NCBI GenBank assembly: GCA_013112585.1
Contig: JABFGH010000013.1
Coordinates: 1 to 64,000, forward strand
Direction: 5' to 3'
DNA length: 64,000 nt
Source of the DNA: Ignavibacteriota bacterium
Lineage (GTDB): Bacteria; Bacteroidota; Ignavibacteria; Ignavibacteriales; Melioribacteraceae
In this document: in pieces, positions 8,911-17,856 of the stretch
How the letters are laid out: each line of letters begins with the position of its first letter
How positions within the stretch are numbered: the first letter of the stretch is position 1
Notes under the pieces: generated by a model
Told to the model about the DNA's origin: nothing
The model's database searches: none
What the model saw: only the letters and a program-made list of their open reading frames with translations
Position numbers and translations under genes: made by a program

Positions 8911-9525
8911 TTAATAAAGAATTTTTTTTAACTTCATATAGTTTATTATCTTTTCTACATTATCATTAAAATCCGATTCATAAGAATTATCAATTATCAG
9001 CTCAGGATTAACAGGTTCCTCATAAGACGAAGAAATTCCGGAAAAATTTTTAATTTCACTTTCACGAGCTTTTTTATAGAGTCCTTTGGGATCCCGTTGC
9101 TCACAGATTTCTATTGGGCACTTAACAAATATCTCAATAAAATTTCTATCACTCAATAAATTTCTCACATTTTCTCTATCTGATCCGAATGGGGATATAA
9201 ATGCCGTAAGCACAATATTTGCAGAATCGACAAATAATTTTACAACCTCTCCAATTCTTCTGATATTTTCAACTCTATCACTATTAGAAAATCCCAAGTC
9301 TTTTGACAAACCATGTCGAATATTATCGCCATCAAGTAGATAGGTATGAATCTTTCTATTATATAGCTCCTTTTCAACTGAGGATGCCAATGTTGATTTT
9401 CCACTTCCAGATAAACCTGTAAACCAAAGGCATGCTCCCATATGTCCATTTAATTTAACTCTATCTTCATAGGTAATTAAATGTTCATGCCAAAGAATAT
9501 TTTTATTAGTTTTTTTATCTATCAC
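8911..9525 (-). CDS. cysC: Adenylylsulfate kinase CysC
   Basis: The 204-residue canonical APS kinase has P-loop GLSGSGKS (37-44), LLDGDNIRHGLSKDLGFS, the DRVENIRRIGEVVKLF helix, TAFISPFGSDRENVRNL and DPKGLYKKARESEIKNFSGI. It makes 3'-phosphoadenylylsulfate, the universal sulfuryl donor. Presence of two APS kinases in tandem, one canonical and one fused to DUF2061, is unusual. It is probably co-transcribed with the sugar aminotransferase 78 bp upstream. Confidence 0.94.
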   Translation of the reverse strand: MIDKKTNKNILWHEHLITYEDRVKLNGHMGACLWFTGLSGSGKSTLASSVEKELYNRKIHTYLLDGDNIRHGLSKDLGFSNSDRVENIRRIGEVVKLFVDSANIVLTAFISPFGSDRENVRNLLSDRNFIEIFVKCPIEICEQRDPKGLYKKARESEIKNFSGISSSYEEPVNPELIIDNSYESDFNDNVEKIINYMKLKKILY

Positions 9526-9603
9526 TTAGTTAGTTGTGTTTATTTTCAAAGTAAATTCAAATATAATAAAAATTATTTACCGAAAAAGACTTGGAGTCGG
9601 TTT

Positions 9604-10809
9604 TTATTTCGTAAAAAAGTCTTTAGTGATTTGTATCACCCATTCAATCTGCTCAGTAGATAAATCAGAATAAATCGGCAGTGCAAGTGAGTGGCTGCAT
9701 GCAAAATCAGCATTGGGGTAGGAGGAGTTGCGTGATTTTATTTTCGGGTCTTGAAAGCATTCTTGATTGTGAAATGCTACCGGATAATAAATGTCTGTCA
9801 TTACTTCGTTATCGGCGAGATACTGCTTCAACTCGTCACGCTTTTCAGTTCTAATAATGTATTGGTTATAAATATGATAGTTTACTAAGTCATTTGTTGA
9901 CATTTGCTTCGCGTCAATTGTAGTCACTGGTTTATGTAGAGCTTTTGGTATAAGCACTTTATTATTTGCATCAAATTCTATTCTGCCCGTTTCTTCAGCA
10001 AGCCCGGCTTCAATAAATAATTTGTTATAAAGCTCAGCATTTTTTCTCCGCTGTTCCGACCAGCCATCTAAATGAGGAAGTTTGACCCTAACAACTGCAG
10101 CCTGCAGTGCATCCAATCTAAAATTTCCGCCAATAATTTTGTGATAATATTTAGGCTCCATTCCATGCATGCGAAGCATTTTCATTTTATTAAATAGTTC
10201 TTCGTTATTTGTTGTTACTACTCCGCCATCTCCAAAACACCCTAAGTTTTTACTTGGGAAAAATGAAAAACATCCAACGTCGCCAATTGCACCAACATGC
10301 TTACCATCTTTATATTGTGTACCTATTGCCTGCGCAGCATCTTCAATTACCTTTACGTTATGCTTTTTTGCAATTTCCATAATTTCATCCATCTCGCAGC
10401 TTTGTCCATATAGATGAACAGGAATAATTGCTTTGGTTTTATCAGTAATTTTTTTCTCAATCTCCTGCGGATCAATATTAAATGTGACCGGATCAATATC
10501 AGCAAAAACAGGAATTGCATTTAGTCGGGCAACAACGCCGGCAGTTGCAAAAAACGAGTAGGTTGGAATTATCACTTCATCATCCGGCTGAATGTCAATA
10601 GCCATAAGCGCAATCAGCAATGCATCAGTACCTGATGAAACACCGAGAGCATATTTGGCTTTGACATAACCGGCAATCTCACATTCCATTTCCGCAACTT
10701 CAGGTCCCAAAATAAAATATTGCGATTCAATAACCTTGGCTACTGCTTCGTCTAATTCTTTTTTTAGTGATTGATACTGTGGTTTTAAGTCTAATAAGGG
10801 TACGCGCAT
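9604..10809 (-). CDS. DegT/DnrJ/EryC1/StrS sugar aminotransferase
   Basis: This 401-residue PLP-dependent aminotransferase opens VPLLDLKPQYQSLKKELD. It carries GVSSGTDALLIALMA, IIPTYSFFATAGVV, VIEDAAQAIGTQYKDGKHVG and the PLP-lysine segment SFFPSKNLGCFGDGG. It continues with RMHGMEPKYYHKIIGGNFRLDALQAAV. The family transaminates keto-sugars of nucleotide-activated sugars. Together with the UDP-sugar dehydrogenase upstream it resembles the WbpA/WbpE part of the diacetamido-uronic acid pathway, but the oxidase (WbpB) and acetyltransferase (WbpD) are not in the window. The exact sugar is therefore open. Confidence 0.9.
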   Translation of the reverse strand: MRVPLLDLKPQYQSLKKELDEAVAKVIESQYFILGPEVAEMECEIAGYVKAKYALGVSSGTDALLIALMAIDIQPDDEVIIPTYSFFATAGVVARLNAIPVFADIDPVTFNIDPQEIEKKITDKTKAIIPVHLYGQSCEMDEIMEIAKKHNVKVIEDAAQAIGTQYKDGKHVGAIGDVGCFSFFPSKNLGCFGDGGVVTTNNEELFNKMKMLRMHGMEPKYYHKIIGGNFRLDALQAAVVRVKLPHLDGWSEQRRKNAELYNKLFIEAGLAEETGRIEFDANNKVLIPKALHKPVTTIDAKQMSTNDLVNYHIYNQYIIRTEKRDELKQYLADNEVMTDIYYPVAFHNQECFQDPKIKSRNSSYPNADFACSHSLALPIYSDLSTEQIEWVIQITKDFFTK

Positions 10810-10889
10810 AGTAAATTTTATTGTTTAATTGCTAATTTGTTTATTTGATTGTGAAAGCCAAAAACTTAATAATGGAGTAAGAATTTAAC

Positions 10890-11040
10890 AGTAAGGAGGA
10901 GCTTTGAAAACTCGCATGACTGCATGGTTGAATGATTGCATGGTTACATGACAGATTTGCTTAATGACCATAAATGACAATTTAATGACTAGTGAATTTC
11001 CACCGAATAACCACTGCATAACCACTAATGATTAAATATG
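10890..11040. repeat. low-complexity repeat between sugar genes
   Basis: The 253-bp gap between the aminotransferase and the dehydrogenase contains CATGACTGCATGGTTGAATG (about 10915-10934) and AATGACCATAAATGACAATT, the same motif families as in 1-2613 but in the reverse orientation. No gene is visible. Confidence 0.6.
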
Positions 11041-11062
11041 AGCAAAAGTCAAAATTCAGCTA

Positions 11063-12391
11063 TTAAGCTTTAAAAATATTATCCTGCTTTATGCCTGCTT
11101 TTTCAAATGCGTTTCTTGTATCTATAATAATTTTTGCATTCTCCGCAATAAATTTGTAGTCATAATCGGAATGATCGGTACTTAAGACAACTGCATCAAA
11201 TTCAGATAAATTTTCTTTAGTTAATTCAATGGAAGTCTTTTCATAATTGTATTTTCTGGTTTTAGGAAGTTTAGGTACATACGGATCATTGTAAACTACT
11301 TCAGCACCGTTTTCTTTATAAAGTTCAATCAGTTTTAATGAAGGTGATTCTCTCATATCATCAATATCTTTTTTATAAGCAGCACCAAGCAGCAAAAGTT
11401 TTGAGCCGTTCAGAGCTTTTTGATATTTATTGAGAATGTACATTGTTCTTTCAACAACGTACTGGGGCTGAAATGTATTTATTTCACCGGCAAGCTCAAT
11501 AAACTTAGTACTGATTTCAAACTCTCTCGCCTTCCATGTTAGGTAAAACGGATCAATTGGTATGCAGTGACCGCCTAACCCCGGCCCGGGATAAAATGCA
11601 TTAAAGCCGAAAGGTTTTGTTTTAGCCGCTTCAATAACCTCCCAAACATCAATTCCCATTTTATTAAATACCATTTTAAGTTCATTGACTAATGCAATGT
11701 TAACTGAACGGTAAATATTTTCCAGAAGCTTTGTGGCTTCAGCTACGGCAGGTGATGAAACCGGGACAGTTTTTACAATTACAAAATCATAAAGAGCAAC
11801 TGATACATCGATACAATTTTTTGTAACTCCACCAACCACTTTGGGGATTGTTGCAGTCGAGAAATTAGGATTATTCGGGTCCTCTCTTTCGGGACTGAAA
11901 GCTAAGTAAAAATCTTCACCAACAATAAATTTTTCGCCATTGTTTTGTTCCGCATTCTCAAATAAAGGCTGCAGAATTTCGGTGGTGGTTCCGGGGTATG
12001 TTGTTGATTCTAAAGTTATTAACTGACCTTTACGCAAATATTTTTTAATTGTCTTGGCTGTATTAACAATGTATGTCATATCCGGATCTCTATGCTCGTT
12101 AAGCGGCGTTGGGACACATATTATAATTGCATCAACTTCCGGCAGTCTCGAAAAATCTGTTGTTGCATCAAAATTTCCCAAATCAACTGCATTTTTAATT
12201 TTTTCTGAGCTGATATGTTTTATATATGTTTTACCGGCTTTTAGTAAAGGTATTTTACTTTCATCAACATCAAAGCCAAGTACCTTGAATCCCTTAAGTG
12301 CAAATTCTAATCCCAGCGGTAATCCTACATAACCCAATCCTATAATGCCGACAACTGCTTCTTTATTTTTTATTTTTTCGAGGAGCTTCAT
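11063..12391 (-). CDS. UDP-N-acetyl-glucosamine/mannosamine-type 6-dehydrogenase
   Basis: The 442-residue nucleotide-sugar dehydrogenase has an N-terminal Rossmann motif GIIGLGYVGLPLGLEFA and CVPTPLNEHRDPD (residues about 90-105). It continues with the central LESTTYPGTT and the catalytic-cysteine region GFNAFYPGPGLGGHCIPIDP, and ends in the UDP-binding domain GAAYKKDIDDMRESPSL. The motif set is that of the WbpA/TviB group, which oxidise UDP-HexNAc to the uronic acid, rather than the UDP-glucose group. It is probably the first gene of the sugar part of the minus-strand block. Confidence 0.88.
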   Translation of the reverse strand: MKLLEKIKNKEAVVGIIGLGYVGLPLGLEFALKGFKVLGFDVDESKIPLLKAGKTYIKHISSEKIKNAVDLGNFDATTDFSRLPEVDAIIICVPTPLNEHRDPDMTYIVNTAKTIKKYLRKGQLITLESTTYPGTTTEILQPLFENAEQNNGEKFIVGEDFYLAFSPEREDPNNPNFSTATIPKVVGGVTKNCIDVSVALYDFVIVKTVPVSSPAVAEATKLLENIYRSVNIALVNELKMVFNKMGIDVWEVIEAAKTKPFGFNAFYPGPGLGGHCIPIDPFYLTWKAREFEISTKFIELAGEINTFQPQYVVERTMYILNKYQKALNGSKLLLLGAAYKKDIDDMRESPSLKLIELYKENGAEVVYNDPYVPKLPKTRKYNYEKTSIELTKENLSEFDAVVLSTDHSDYDYKFIAENAKIIIDTRNAFEKAGIKQDNIFKA

Positions 12392-12709
12392 TTTTTCTCT
12401 CTATTTTATTTGCGGATTTTTTTAAAGCGTACAATTTAAATAAAATTTTTGTTTAGGTTGTGATACAGCTTCGCCACGTAAGTCCCATTTACTTATTAAA
12501 AATATAATTGTAAATATAATTTATCATCTAATATTTACAGAATTTACAGAAAAATTAAGCCTAAATTTACAATTTTAATACGATTTTAAAAAGGCTTAAA
12601 AATAAATAATGCATTCAGAAGAAATTATTTTAAAAAATAATCTTTAGGATACTTTTTAATTGCGTTTAAATTAGATGCACTCTGCCCAATTCAATCATGC
12701 TTAAATTAG
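12392..12709. other. AT-rich intergenic region, nothing recognised
   Basis: A 318-bp gap with strong AT bias between two minus-strand genes. It should contain the promoter of the UDP-sugar dehydrogenase gene, but no convincing -35/-10 pair or operator stands out. A loose inverted repeat (AAGCC near 12557, GGCTT near 12592) flanks an AT-rich stretch. Confidence 0.5.
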
Positions 12710-12729
12710 AAGCGGGGCAAGCCCCGCTT
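12710..12729 (-). terminator. hairpin downstream of glgP
   Basis: AAGCGGGGC-AA-GCCCCGCTT is a perfect 9-bp stem with a 2-base loop. It lies 8 bp after the stop codon of the glucan phosphorylase on the minus strand. No clean T-run follows, so termination may be inefficient. Confidence 0.6.
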
Positions 12730-12737
12730 AAAAATAT

Positions 12738-15311
12738 TTATGTATTCGCCCACTTAATCAATCCAAGCTCAAAAGGATTAATTAAAAGTGAATGGTTTGG
12801 TAATATTCTAAGTGTATATCCAAAATCTCCGGTGCGTTCGCAAACAATTTTACCTTTGTACTTATATGTTTTTGAAGACGCAGACTTTTCTACCAATTCC
12901 ATATCGAAATATGAGTTGCTGTGTGCAATATGCTTTTCATCAATTTTGCCATAGTAAACTTGAACATGGACATCATTCGGCGTCAATTCGCCCAAGTCAA
13001 CTTCGGCATCAATAACATAGTTTGAACCAACTTCCAAATCATTATTATGAATTTCAGCATTGATTGTTTTGATATTTATTTTTTTCCAATTAGAAAATAT
13101 CTTCGATTTCCAATCGGTAAATTCCTTACCGTTTTTCCAATCATCAGCCATTAAAAGTTTTCTGTTCTCGTAAGCTTGATGGTAGTATTTATTAAAGTAT
13201 TCATATACCATTCTGTTTGTATTAAAACGCGGTGCCAATTTTTTTATTGATTCTTTCATCATTCTAATCCATCCGCGCGGCAGTTTATCATCTCCGCGTT
13301 TATAAAACAATGGAATTATTTCTTTTTCCAGGGCTTCGTATATCAATCTGAATTCAACTTCATCCTGGTAATCAACATCTTCATATTCTTCACCGTTACC
13401 AATTCTCCATCCAAGTGAAGGATCATAACCTTCATCCCACCATCCATCGAGTACACTTAAATTCAATCCGCCGTTAGCTATTATTTTCATTCCCGACGTA
13501 CCGCTTGCCTCTAATGGTCGGCGCGGATTGTTTAGCCAGATATCACAGCCCTGCACCATGTATCGGGCAATGTTCATATCATAGTTTTCAAGAAAAACTA
13601 TTTTCTTTCGTAAGTGTTCTTCCTTTGAAAGTGAAACGATATCCTGAATTAGTTTTTTCCCCTCCTCATCTTGCGGATGAGCTTTACCTGCAATAATTAT
13701 TTGTGCGGGTGCGGTGGGATTTGAAAGTATATTATAAAGTCTATCGATATCTCTAAAAATTAAAGTAGCTCTTTTATATGTTGCAAATCGGCGTGCAAAA
13801 CCAATTGTAAGGGCAGATGCATTTAAAACTTCTTTTGCAGTATCTACATCACTAAGTGAACCGCCGCGGGAAATAACTTGTTTCCTTAATCTATTTCTCG
13901 CAAATGCAACTAACCGCTCCCTCCTTCTTTCATGTGTCCGCCATAATTCTTCATCGGGTATTTCTTCAATCTTGTCCCATGTTTCCTTTGTAGAGGAATG
14001 AGTATTAAATCTTTCACCAAGATATCTATATAGCAATTCATACATATCGTTGGAAATATGCGACTTGATATGAATACCGTTAGTCACTGAATCTATTGGT
14101 ATTTCATCAAAGGGAATATCTTTAAAGCCTGCAACCCACATTTTTTTTGAAACTTCGCCGTGAAGTTTACTAACACCATTTACAAATCCGGCTGTGTTCA
14201 TTGCAAAGTGAGCCATGTTAAAATCGTTATTAGTTTTTTTATCTAAAATAGTACCCAGTTTATAAAATTCACGATCCGTAATTTTTAATTCGTTACGATA
14301 ATAATCGCCGAAATATTTTTCAACAAGCTCGTTTGAAAAAACATCAATTCCGGCGGGAACGGGAGTATGAGTTGTAAATACATTGGAATAGAACCCAATT
14401 GACTTAGCCTGCTCAAATGTTAATCCGTAATACTTAATCAAGAAACGCATTCTTTCGAGTGCAAGAAATGCCGAATGCCCTTCATTCATATGACATACTA
14501 AAGGCTTTGTGCCGATCGCATGCAAAGCTCTAATTCCGCCGATACCAAGAACAATTTCCTGCTGAATTCTTGTCTCTTTATTTCCGCCGTAAAGTGAACG
14601 GGTAATATTTTTATCTTCGTCATTATTTTCGGGTACGTTAGTGTCTAATAAATAGAGGGGTATTCTACCAACTTGAATTTTCCAAATCTGGAAATAAACG
14701 CTTCTGCCGGGGAATGCCAATTCAATTTTTATGGGGTCGCCGTTATCATCAAGCACTTGCTTCATTGCCTGATCTACAAAATCGGTTAGCTCGTACCGCT
14801 CCTGCTGCCACCCGTCGTTATTCAGGTACTGCTGAAAATAACCTTCCTTATAGCATAAACCTATGGCAACTAAAGGCAGACCCAAATCACTTGCGGATTT
14901 TAAGTGATCACCGGATAAAACTCCCAATCCGCCCGAATAAATTTGCAGTGATTCTGTTAACCCGAACTCTGCAGAAAAATATGCAATATGGTTTGCATCT
15001 TCATCTTTAAATTTTCTGCTGTACCAGGTTGATTCTTCCATATAAACATTTAACTGCACAAATACTCTGTTCATGTGCGATAAAAATCCGTCATCGTTTT
15101 CAACTTCTTTTAATCTTTCCTGACTTATTTTACCAAGCAGCATAACAGGATTATGATTTGTCTGTTCCCATAATGTACTGTCTAATCTTCTAAATAGTTG
15201 AAGTGCATCCGGATTCCATGCCCAGTATATATTGTAAGCTATTTCTCTTAATGGTTCTAACTTTTCTGGTAGTGATGGAACGACATTAAATGTTCCAATA
15301 AAATCAAACAT
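12738..15311 (-). CDS. glgP: Alpha-glucan (glycogen/maltodextrin) phosphorylase
   Basis: This 857-residue phosphorylase is of the long type with an N-terminal DUF3417 region (residues about 10-120, EIAYNIYWAWNPDALQLF). The catalytic glycosyltransferase-35 domain includes YFSAEFGLTESLQIYSGGLG, CHMNEGHSAFLALER, TNGIHIKSH and GFARRFATYKRATL. The PLP-binding segment SGTSGMKIIANGG is near residue 605. It releases glucose-1-phosphate from alpha-1,4-glucans in the cytoplasm. A C-terminal beta domain of about 130 residues follows the catalytic core, as is usual for Thermotoga-type enzymes. It is monocistronic between a hairpin and a repeat-rich intergenic region. Confidence 0.94.
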   Translation of the reverse strand: MFDFIGTFNVVPSLPEKLEPLREIAYNIYWAWNPDALQLFRRLDSTLWEQTNHNPVMLLGKISQERLKEVENDDGFLSHMNRVFVQLNVYMEESTWYSRKFKDEDANHIAYFSAEFGLTESLQIYSGGLGVLSGDHLKSASDLGLPLVAIGLCYKEGYFQQYLNNDGWQQERYELTDFVDQAMKQVLDDNGDPIKIELAFPGRSVYFQIWKIQVGRIPLYLLDTNVPENNDEDKNITRSLYGGNKETRIQQEIVLGIGGIRALHAIGTKPLVCHMNEGHSAFLALERMRFLIKYYGLTFEQAKSIGFYSNVFTTHTPVPAGIDVFSNELVEKYFGDYYRNELKITDREFYKLGTILDKKTNNDFNMAHFAMNTAGFVNGVSKLHGEVSKKMWVAGFKDIPFDEIPIDSVTNGIHIKSHISNDMYELLYRYLGERFNTHSSTKETWDKIEEIPDEELWRTHERRRERLVAFARNRLRKQVISRGGSLSDVDTAKEVLNASALTIGFARRFATYKRATLIFRDIDRLYNILSNPTAPAQIIIAGKAHPQDEEGKKLIQDIVSLSKEEHLRKKIVFLENYDMNIARYMVQGCDIWLNNPRRPLEASGTSGMKIIANGGLNLSVLDGWWDEGYDPSLGWRIGNGEEYEDVDYQDEVEFRLIYEALEKEIIPLFYKRGDDKLPRGWIRMMKESIKKLAPRFNTNRMVYEYFNKYYHQAYENRKLLMADDWKNGKEFTDWKSKIFSNWKKINIKTINAEIHNNDLEVGSNYVIDAEVDLGELTPNDVHVQVYYGKIDEKHIAHSNSYFDMELVEKSASSKTYKYKGKIVCERTGDFGYTLRILPNHSLLINPFELGLIKWANT

Positions 15312-15471
15312 ATTTTCACCTACTTTTGATAATTTTTTACTTTGTAAATATTAGATAATTTAATCACACTAATTAGGGTATAATTATTATAAAAGCAACT
15401 ATTAAATCGGGTAGGTAGTTTACAAAGGCAGAATTCAGAATCCAGAATTCAGAATCCAGTATCCAGACTTG

Positions 15472-15504
15472 CCCGCCTCCGTCGATTGACGGATTATTGG
15501 CGGG
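15472..15504. repeat. REP-like palindrome, 33 bp
   Basis: CCCGCC...GGCGGG palindrome, the exact reverse complement of 1146-1178 including part of the flanks. Two CAGAATCCAG-type motifs border it. Confidence 0.8.
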
Positions 15505-15706
15505 ATTCAGAATCCAGAAACAAATGACTGAAGACAGGAATGACTGCATGATTGCATGGTTGCTTGAAAAATTTACACAGAATTACTATTGATTAAAAAC
15601 AAATCACAAAAAGTAAATGACAAAAGACAAATGACAAATGACAAAAAACAAATTACAAATTACAAACTCAAAGTTCCTAACAACCAGCAGCTAGTATCAA
15701 GACTTG

Positions 15707-15726
15707 CCCGCAGTCCTTTTGGCGGG
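15707..15726. repeat. short REP-like palindrome
   Basis: CCCGC-AGTCCTTTT-GGCGGG, a shortened form of the family. It is followed by ATCAAG as the mirror of the preceding CAAGACTTG. Confidence 0.65.
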
Positions 15727-15894
15727 ATCAAGAATTATTCTTTGCGGCTTTGCGGCTTTGCGTGAAAGGCTTTTTCTCATCAAAAAACAAATTCCAGAAA
15801 ACAAATGACAAAAGACAAATGACAAGAGACAAATGACAAATCACAAACTCAAACTTCCTAACGACCAGCCGTCAGAATTCAGTATCCAGCCCTG

Positions 15895-15914
15895 CCCGCC
15901 GTCCTTTTGGCGGG
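15895..15914. repeat. short REP-like palindrome
   Basis: CCCGCC-GTCCTTTT-GGCGGG forms a clean 6-bp stem. It is bordered on both sides by AGTATCCAG motifs, so it looks like an insertion into that low-complexity repeat. Confidence 0.7.
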
Positions 15915-16009
15915 ATCCAGTATCCAGAAAACAGAATTCATTTTTCCAACTATCATTTATTGCTTAAATTTGTATTGTACTATTTTATAACATTCACAAT
16001 TAAAATTTT

Positions 16010-16645
16010 ATGATACTCGAATTTATTCTCAGTTCTGTAATTGGATTTATTCTCGGTTCAATTCCGACCGCTTACATTTTAGTTAAAAAGAAAAAAGGAA
16101 TCGATTTACGCGAAACCGGTTCAAATAATATTGGTGCATTGAATTCTTATGAAGTTTCAAATTCAAAATTAATTGGGATATTAGTATTACTAATTGATTT
16201 TGGGAAAGGATTACTGGCAGTTTATCTTACAAAATTATTTTTTGAACCAATATTCCTAAACCCAATGCTGGCATTACTATTTGCCGTGCTGGCACATTGT
16301 TACTCACCATGGATAAAGTTTAAGGGCGGAAGAGGTTTAGCAACAGCGGCGGGCGGTTCACTTTTATTTTTACCGGCAATATTAGTGCTGTGGATGCTAT
16401 TTTGGGTGATCGCATTTATTTTTCGTAAGCATATTCATTTTGCAAATATTGCAGCAACTTTTTTAACCGGCGCAATTGCGGCTACTTCTGCTAATGTACT
16501 TAATAAATATTCCTTTCCTCCGGCAGATAGCGAATTGATTTACGGAATTTTTACGGTATTGATGCTTTTAATAATTTTGATTAAACATAAAGACCCATTC
16601 AAAGAATGGCTGAACGCTAGAAAACAAATAATTAAGGAAAGATAG
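16010..16645 (+). CDS. plsY: Acyl-phosphate:glycerol-3-phosphate acyltransferase PlsY
   Basis: This 211-residue polytopic membrane protein has the PlsY signatures: GSIPTAYILVKKKKGIDLRETGSNNIGALN, a second motif HCYSPWIKFKGGRGLATAAGG, and five hydrophobic segments. It transfers the acyl group of acyl-phosphate to glycerol-3-phosphate in the first step of phospholipid synthesis at the inner membrane. It is 2 bp from the following protease gene and so is probably co-transcribed with it and purB. Confidence 0.94.
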   Translation: MILEFILSSVIGFILGSIPTAYILVKKKKGIDLRETGSNNIGALNSYEVSNSKLIGILVLLIDFGKGLLAVYLTKLFFEPIFLNPMLALLFAVLAHCYSPWIKFKGGRGLATAAGGSLLFLPAILVLWMLFWVIAFIFRKHIHFANIAATFLTGAIAATSANVLNKYSFPPADSELIYGIFTVLMLLIILIKHKDPFKEWLNARKQIIKER

Positions 16646-16647
16646 TC

Positions 16648-17856
16648 ATGAGTCAGTTTAAAATTGCTTTCATATCATCGCTGATCACTGTTTTATGTGT
16701 ATCAATTGCATTCGCATATTTCTATACACGGAATGAAAATTTAAATATCTCTACTGAAAATATTACTGATACACGACCAATAAATTTTCAACCGGAAAAA
16801 GAAACTGAAAATAATGATGCTGAGAAACGTGAAAAGATTAGTGAAGATTTATTTGAAAGCCGCAGTAATATTATAACAAGAACTGTAAAAAATATTAGTG
16901 AAGCAGTTGTTGGCATAAATGTTAAAGAAATCCGGCAGTACCGCGATCCGATGAGTACAAACCCTTTTTGGCGGCAGTTTTTCGGCGATAGAGTTTATAA
17001 CCGCGAAGTGAGCGGATTGGGTTCGGGAGTAATTATTTCTTCAGATGGATATATAATTACCAACGACCACGTTGCCGGCAGAGCCGATAAGATTATTATA
17101 ACGATGACAAACGGCGAACACTACGATGCTAAAATTGTAGGTACCGATCTGGTCTCCGATGTTTGCCTGCTTAAAATTGAAGCTAAAAATTTACCTCATG
17201 TAAAGCTCGGAGATTCAGACGAAATTCTTATCGGAGAATGGGCAATTGCTCTCGGCAACCCTTTTGGTCTTTTTGATATTAATGATAAACCAACGGTAAC
17301 AGTTGGAGTAATTAGCAGTGTTGGAATGAACTTAGGTGAAAACAGCGGCAGGTATTATTTGGATATGATTCAAACAGATGCAGCAATTAATAGCGGCAAC
17401 AGCGGCGGTCCACTTGTAAACAGCTTTGGTGAACTAATTGGAATGAACACATTAATTTTTACAGCTCAAGGCTCAAGCGGCAGTGTGGGCGTGGGGTTTG
17501 CAATTCCCATCAATAAAGTGAAAAGGATTATTGAGGAATTAAAATCAAACGGAAAAGTAGATAGATCATTTGTTACGGGTTTGCGCGGACAAACAATTGA
17601 TGAAGGGATTGCAAATTATTATCAACTGCCGAGTGCAAGCGGGGTAATCATTACTTATGTTCAAAAAGAATCGCCATCTGAAGATGCGGGACTTGAAGAG
17701 GGTGATATAATTTTAAGTGTAGATAAATACAGGATCACAAATTTTGAAACTTTAGTTGCGGTCATAAATGAGTTTAGACCCGGTGATAAAGTTAAACTAA
17801 AAATTCAGCGCGGTGATTCCATAATTGATAAAACTTTGAAACTGGAAAAAAGATGA
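16648..17856 (+). CDS. htrA: HtrA/Deg-family periplasmic serine protease with one PDZ domain
   Basis: The 402-residue protein has an N-terminal membrane anchor (about 5-25, FISSLITVLCVSIAFAYFY) and a trypsin-like domain. The catalytic triad is His141 (ITNDHVAG), Asp171 (LVSDVCLLKI) and Ser252 (INSGNSGGPLV). One PDZ domain follows at about 305-395 (PSEDAGLEEGDIILSVD). One PDZ and a membrane anchor suggest a DegS/HtrA-like quality-control protease acting in the periplasm. Its stop overlaps the purB start by four bases (ATGA), so it is translationally coupled to an unrelated purine gene. Confidence 0.93.
   Translation: MSQFKIAFISSLITVLCVSIAFAYFYTRNENLNISTENITDTRPINFQPEKETENNDAEKREKISEDLFESRSNIITRTVKNISEAVVGINVKEIRQYRDPMSTNPFWRQFFGDRVYNREVSGLGSGVIISSDGYIITNDHVAGRADKIIITMTNGEHYDAKIVGTDLVSDVCLLKIEAKNLPHVKLGDSDEILIGEWAIALGNPFGLFDINDKPTVTVGVISSVGMNLGENSGRYYLDMIQTDAAINSGNSGGPLVNSFGELIGMNTLIFTAQGSSGSVGVGFAIPINKVKRIIEELKSNGKVDRSFVTGLRGQTIDEGIANYYQLPSASGVIITYVQKESPSEDAGLEEGDIILSVDKYRITNFETLVAVINEFRPGDKVKLKIQRGDSIIDKTLKLEKR

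Larger units (their letters stand above)
15420..15960. repeat. low-complexity repeat array with REP-like hairpins
   Basis: About 540 bp of gene-free DNA between divergent glgP and plsY. It contains, in order, CAGAATTCAGAATCCAG units, a GACTGCATGATTGCATGG motif and ACAAATGACAAATGACAAA arrays, the same three families as at 1-2613 in opposite orientation. A larger unit is repeated with changes: 'acaaactcaaa.ttcctaac.accagc' appears at about 15661-15689 and 15842-15870, each followed by a CCCGC...GGCGGG hairpin. Fifty to 100 bp on each side could hold the two promoters. Confidence 0.75.
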
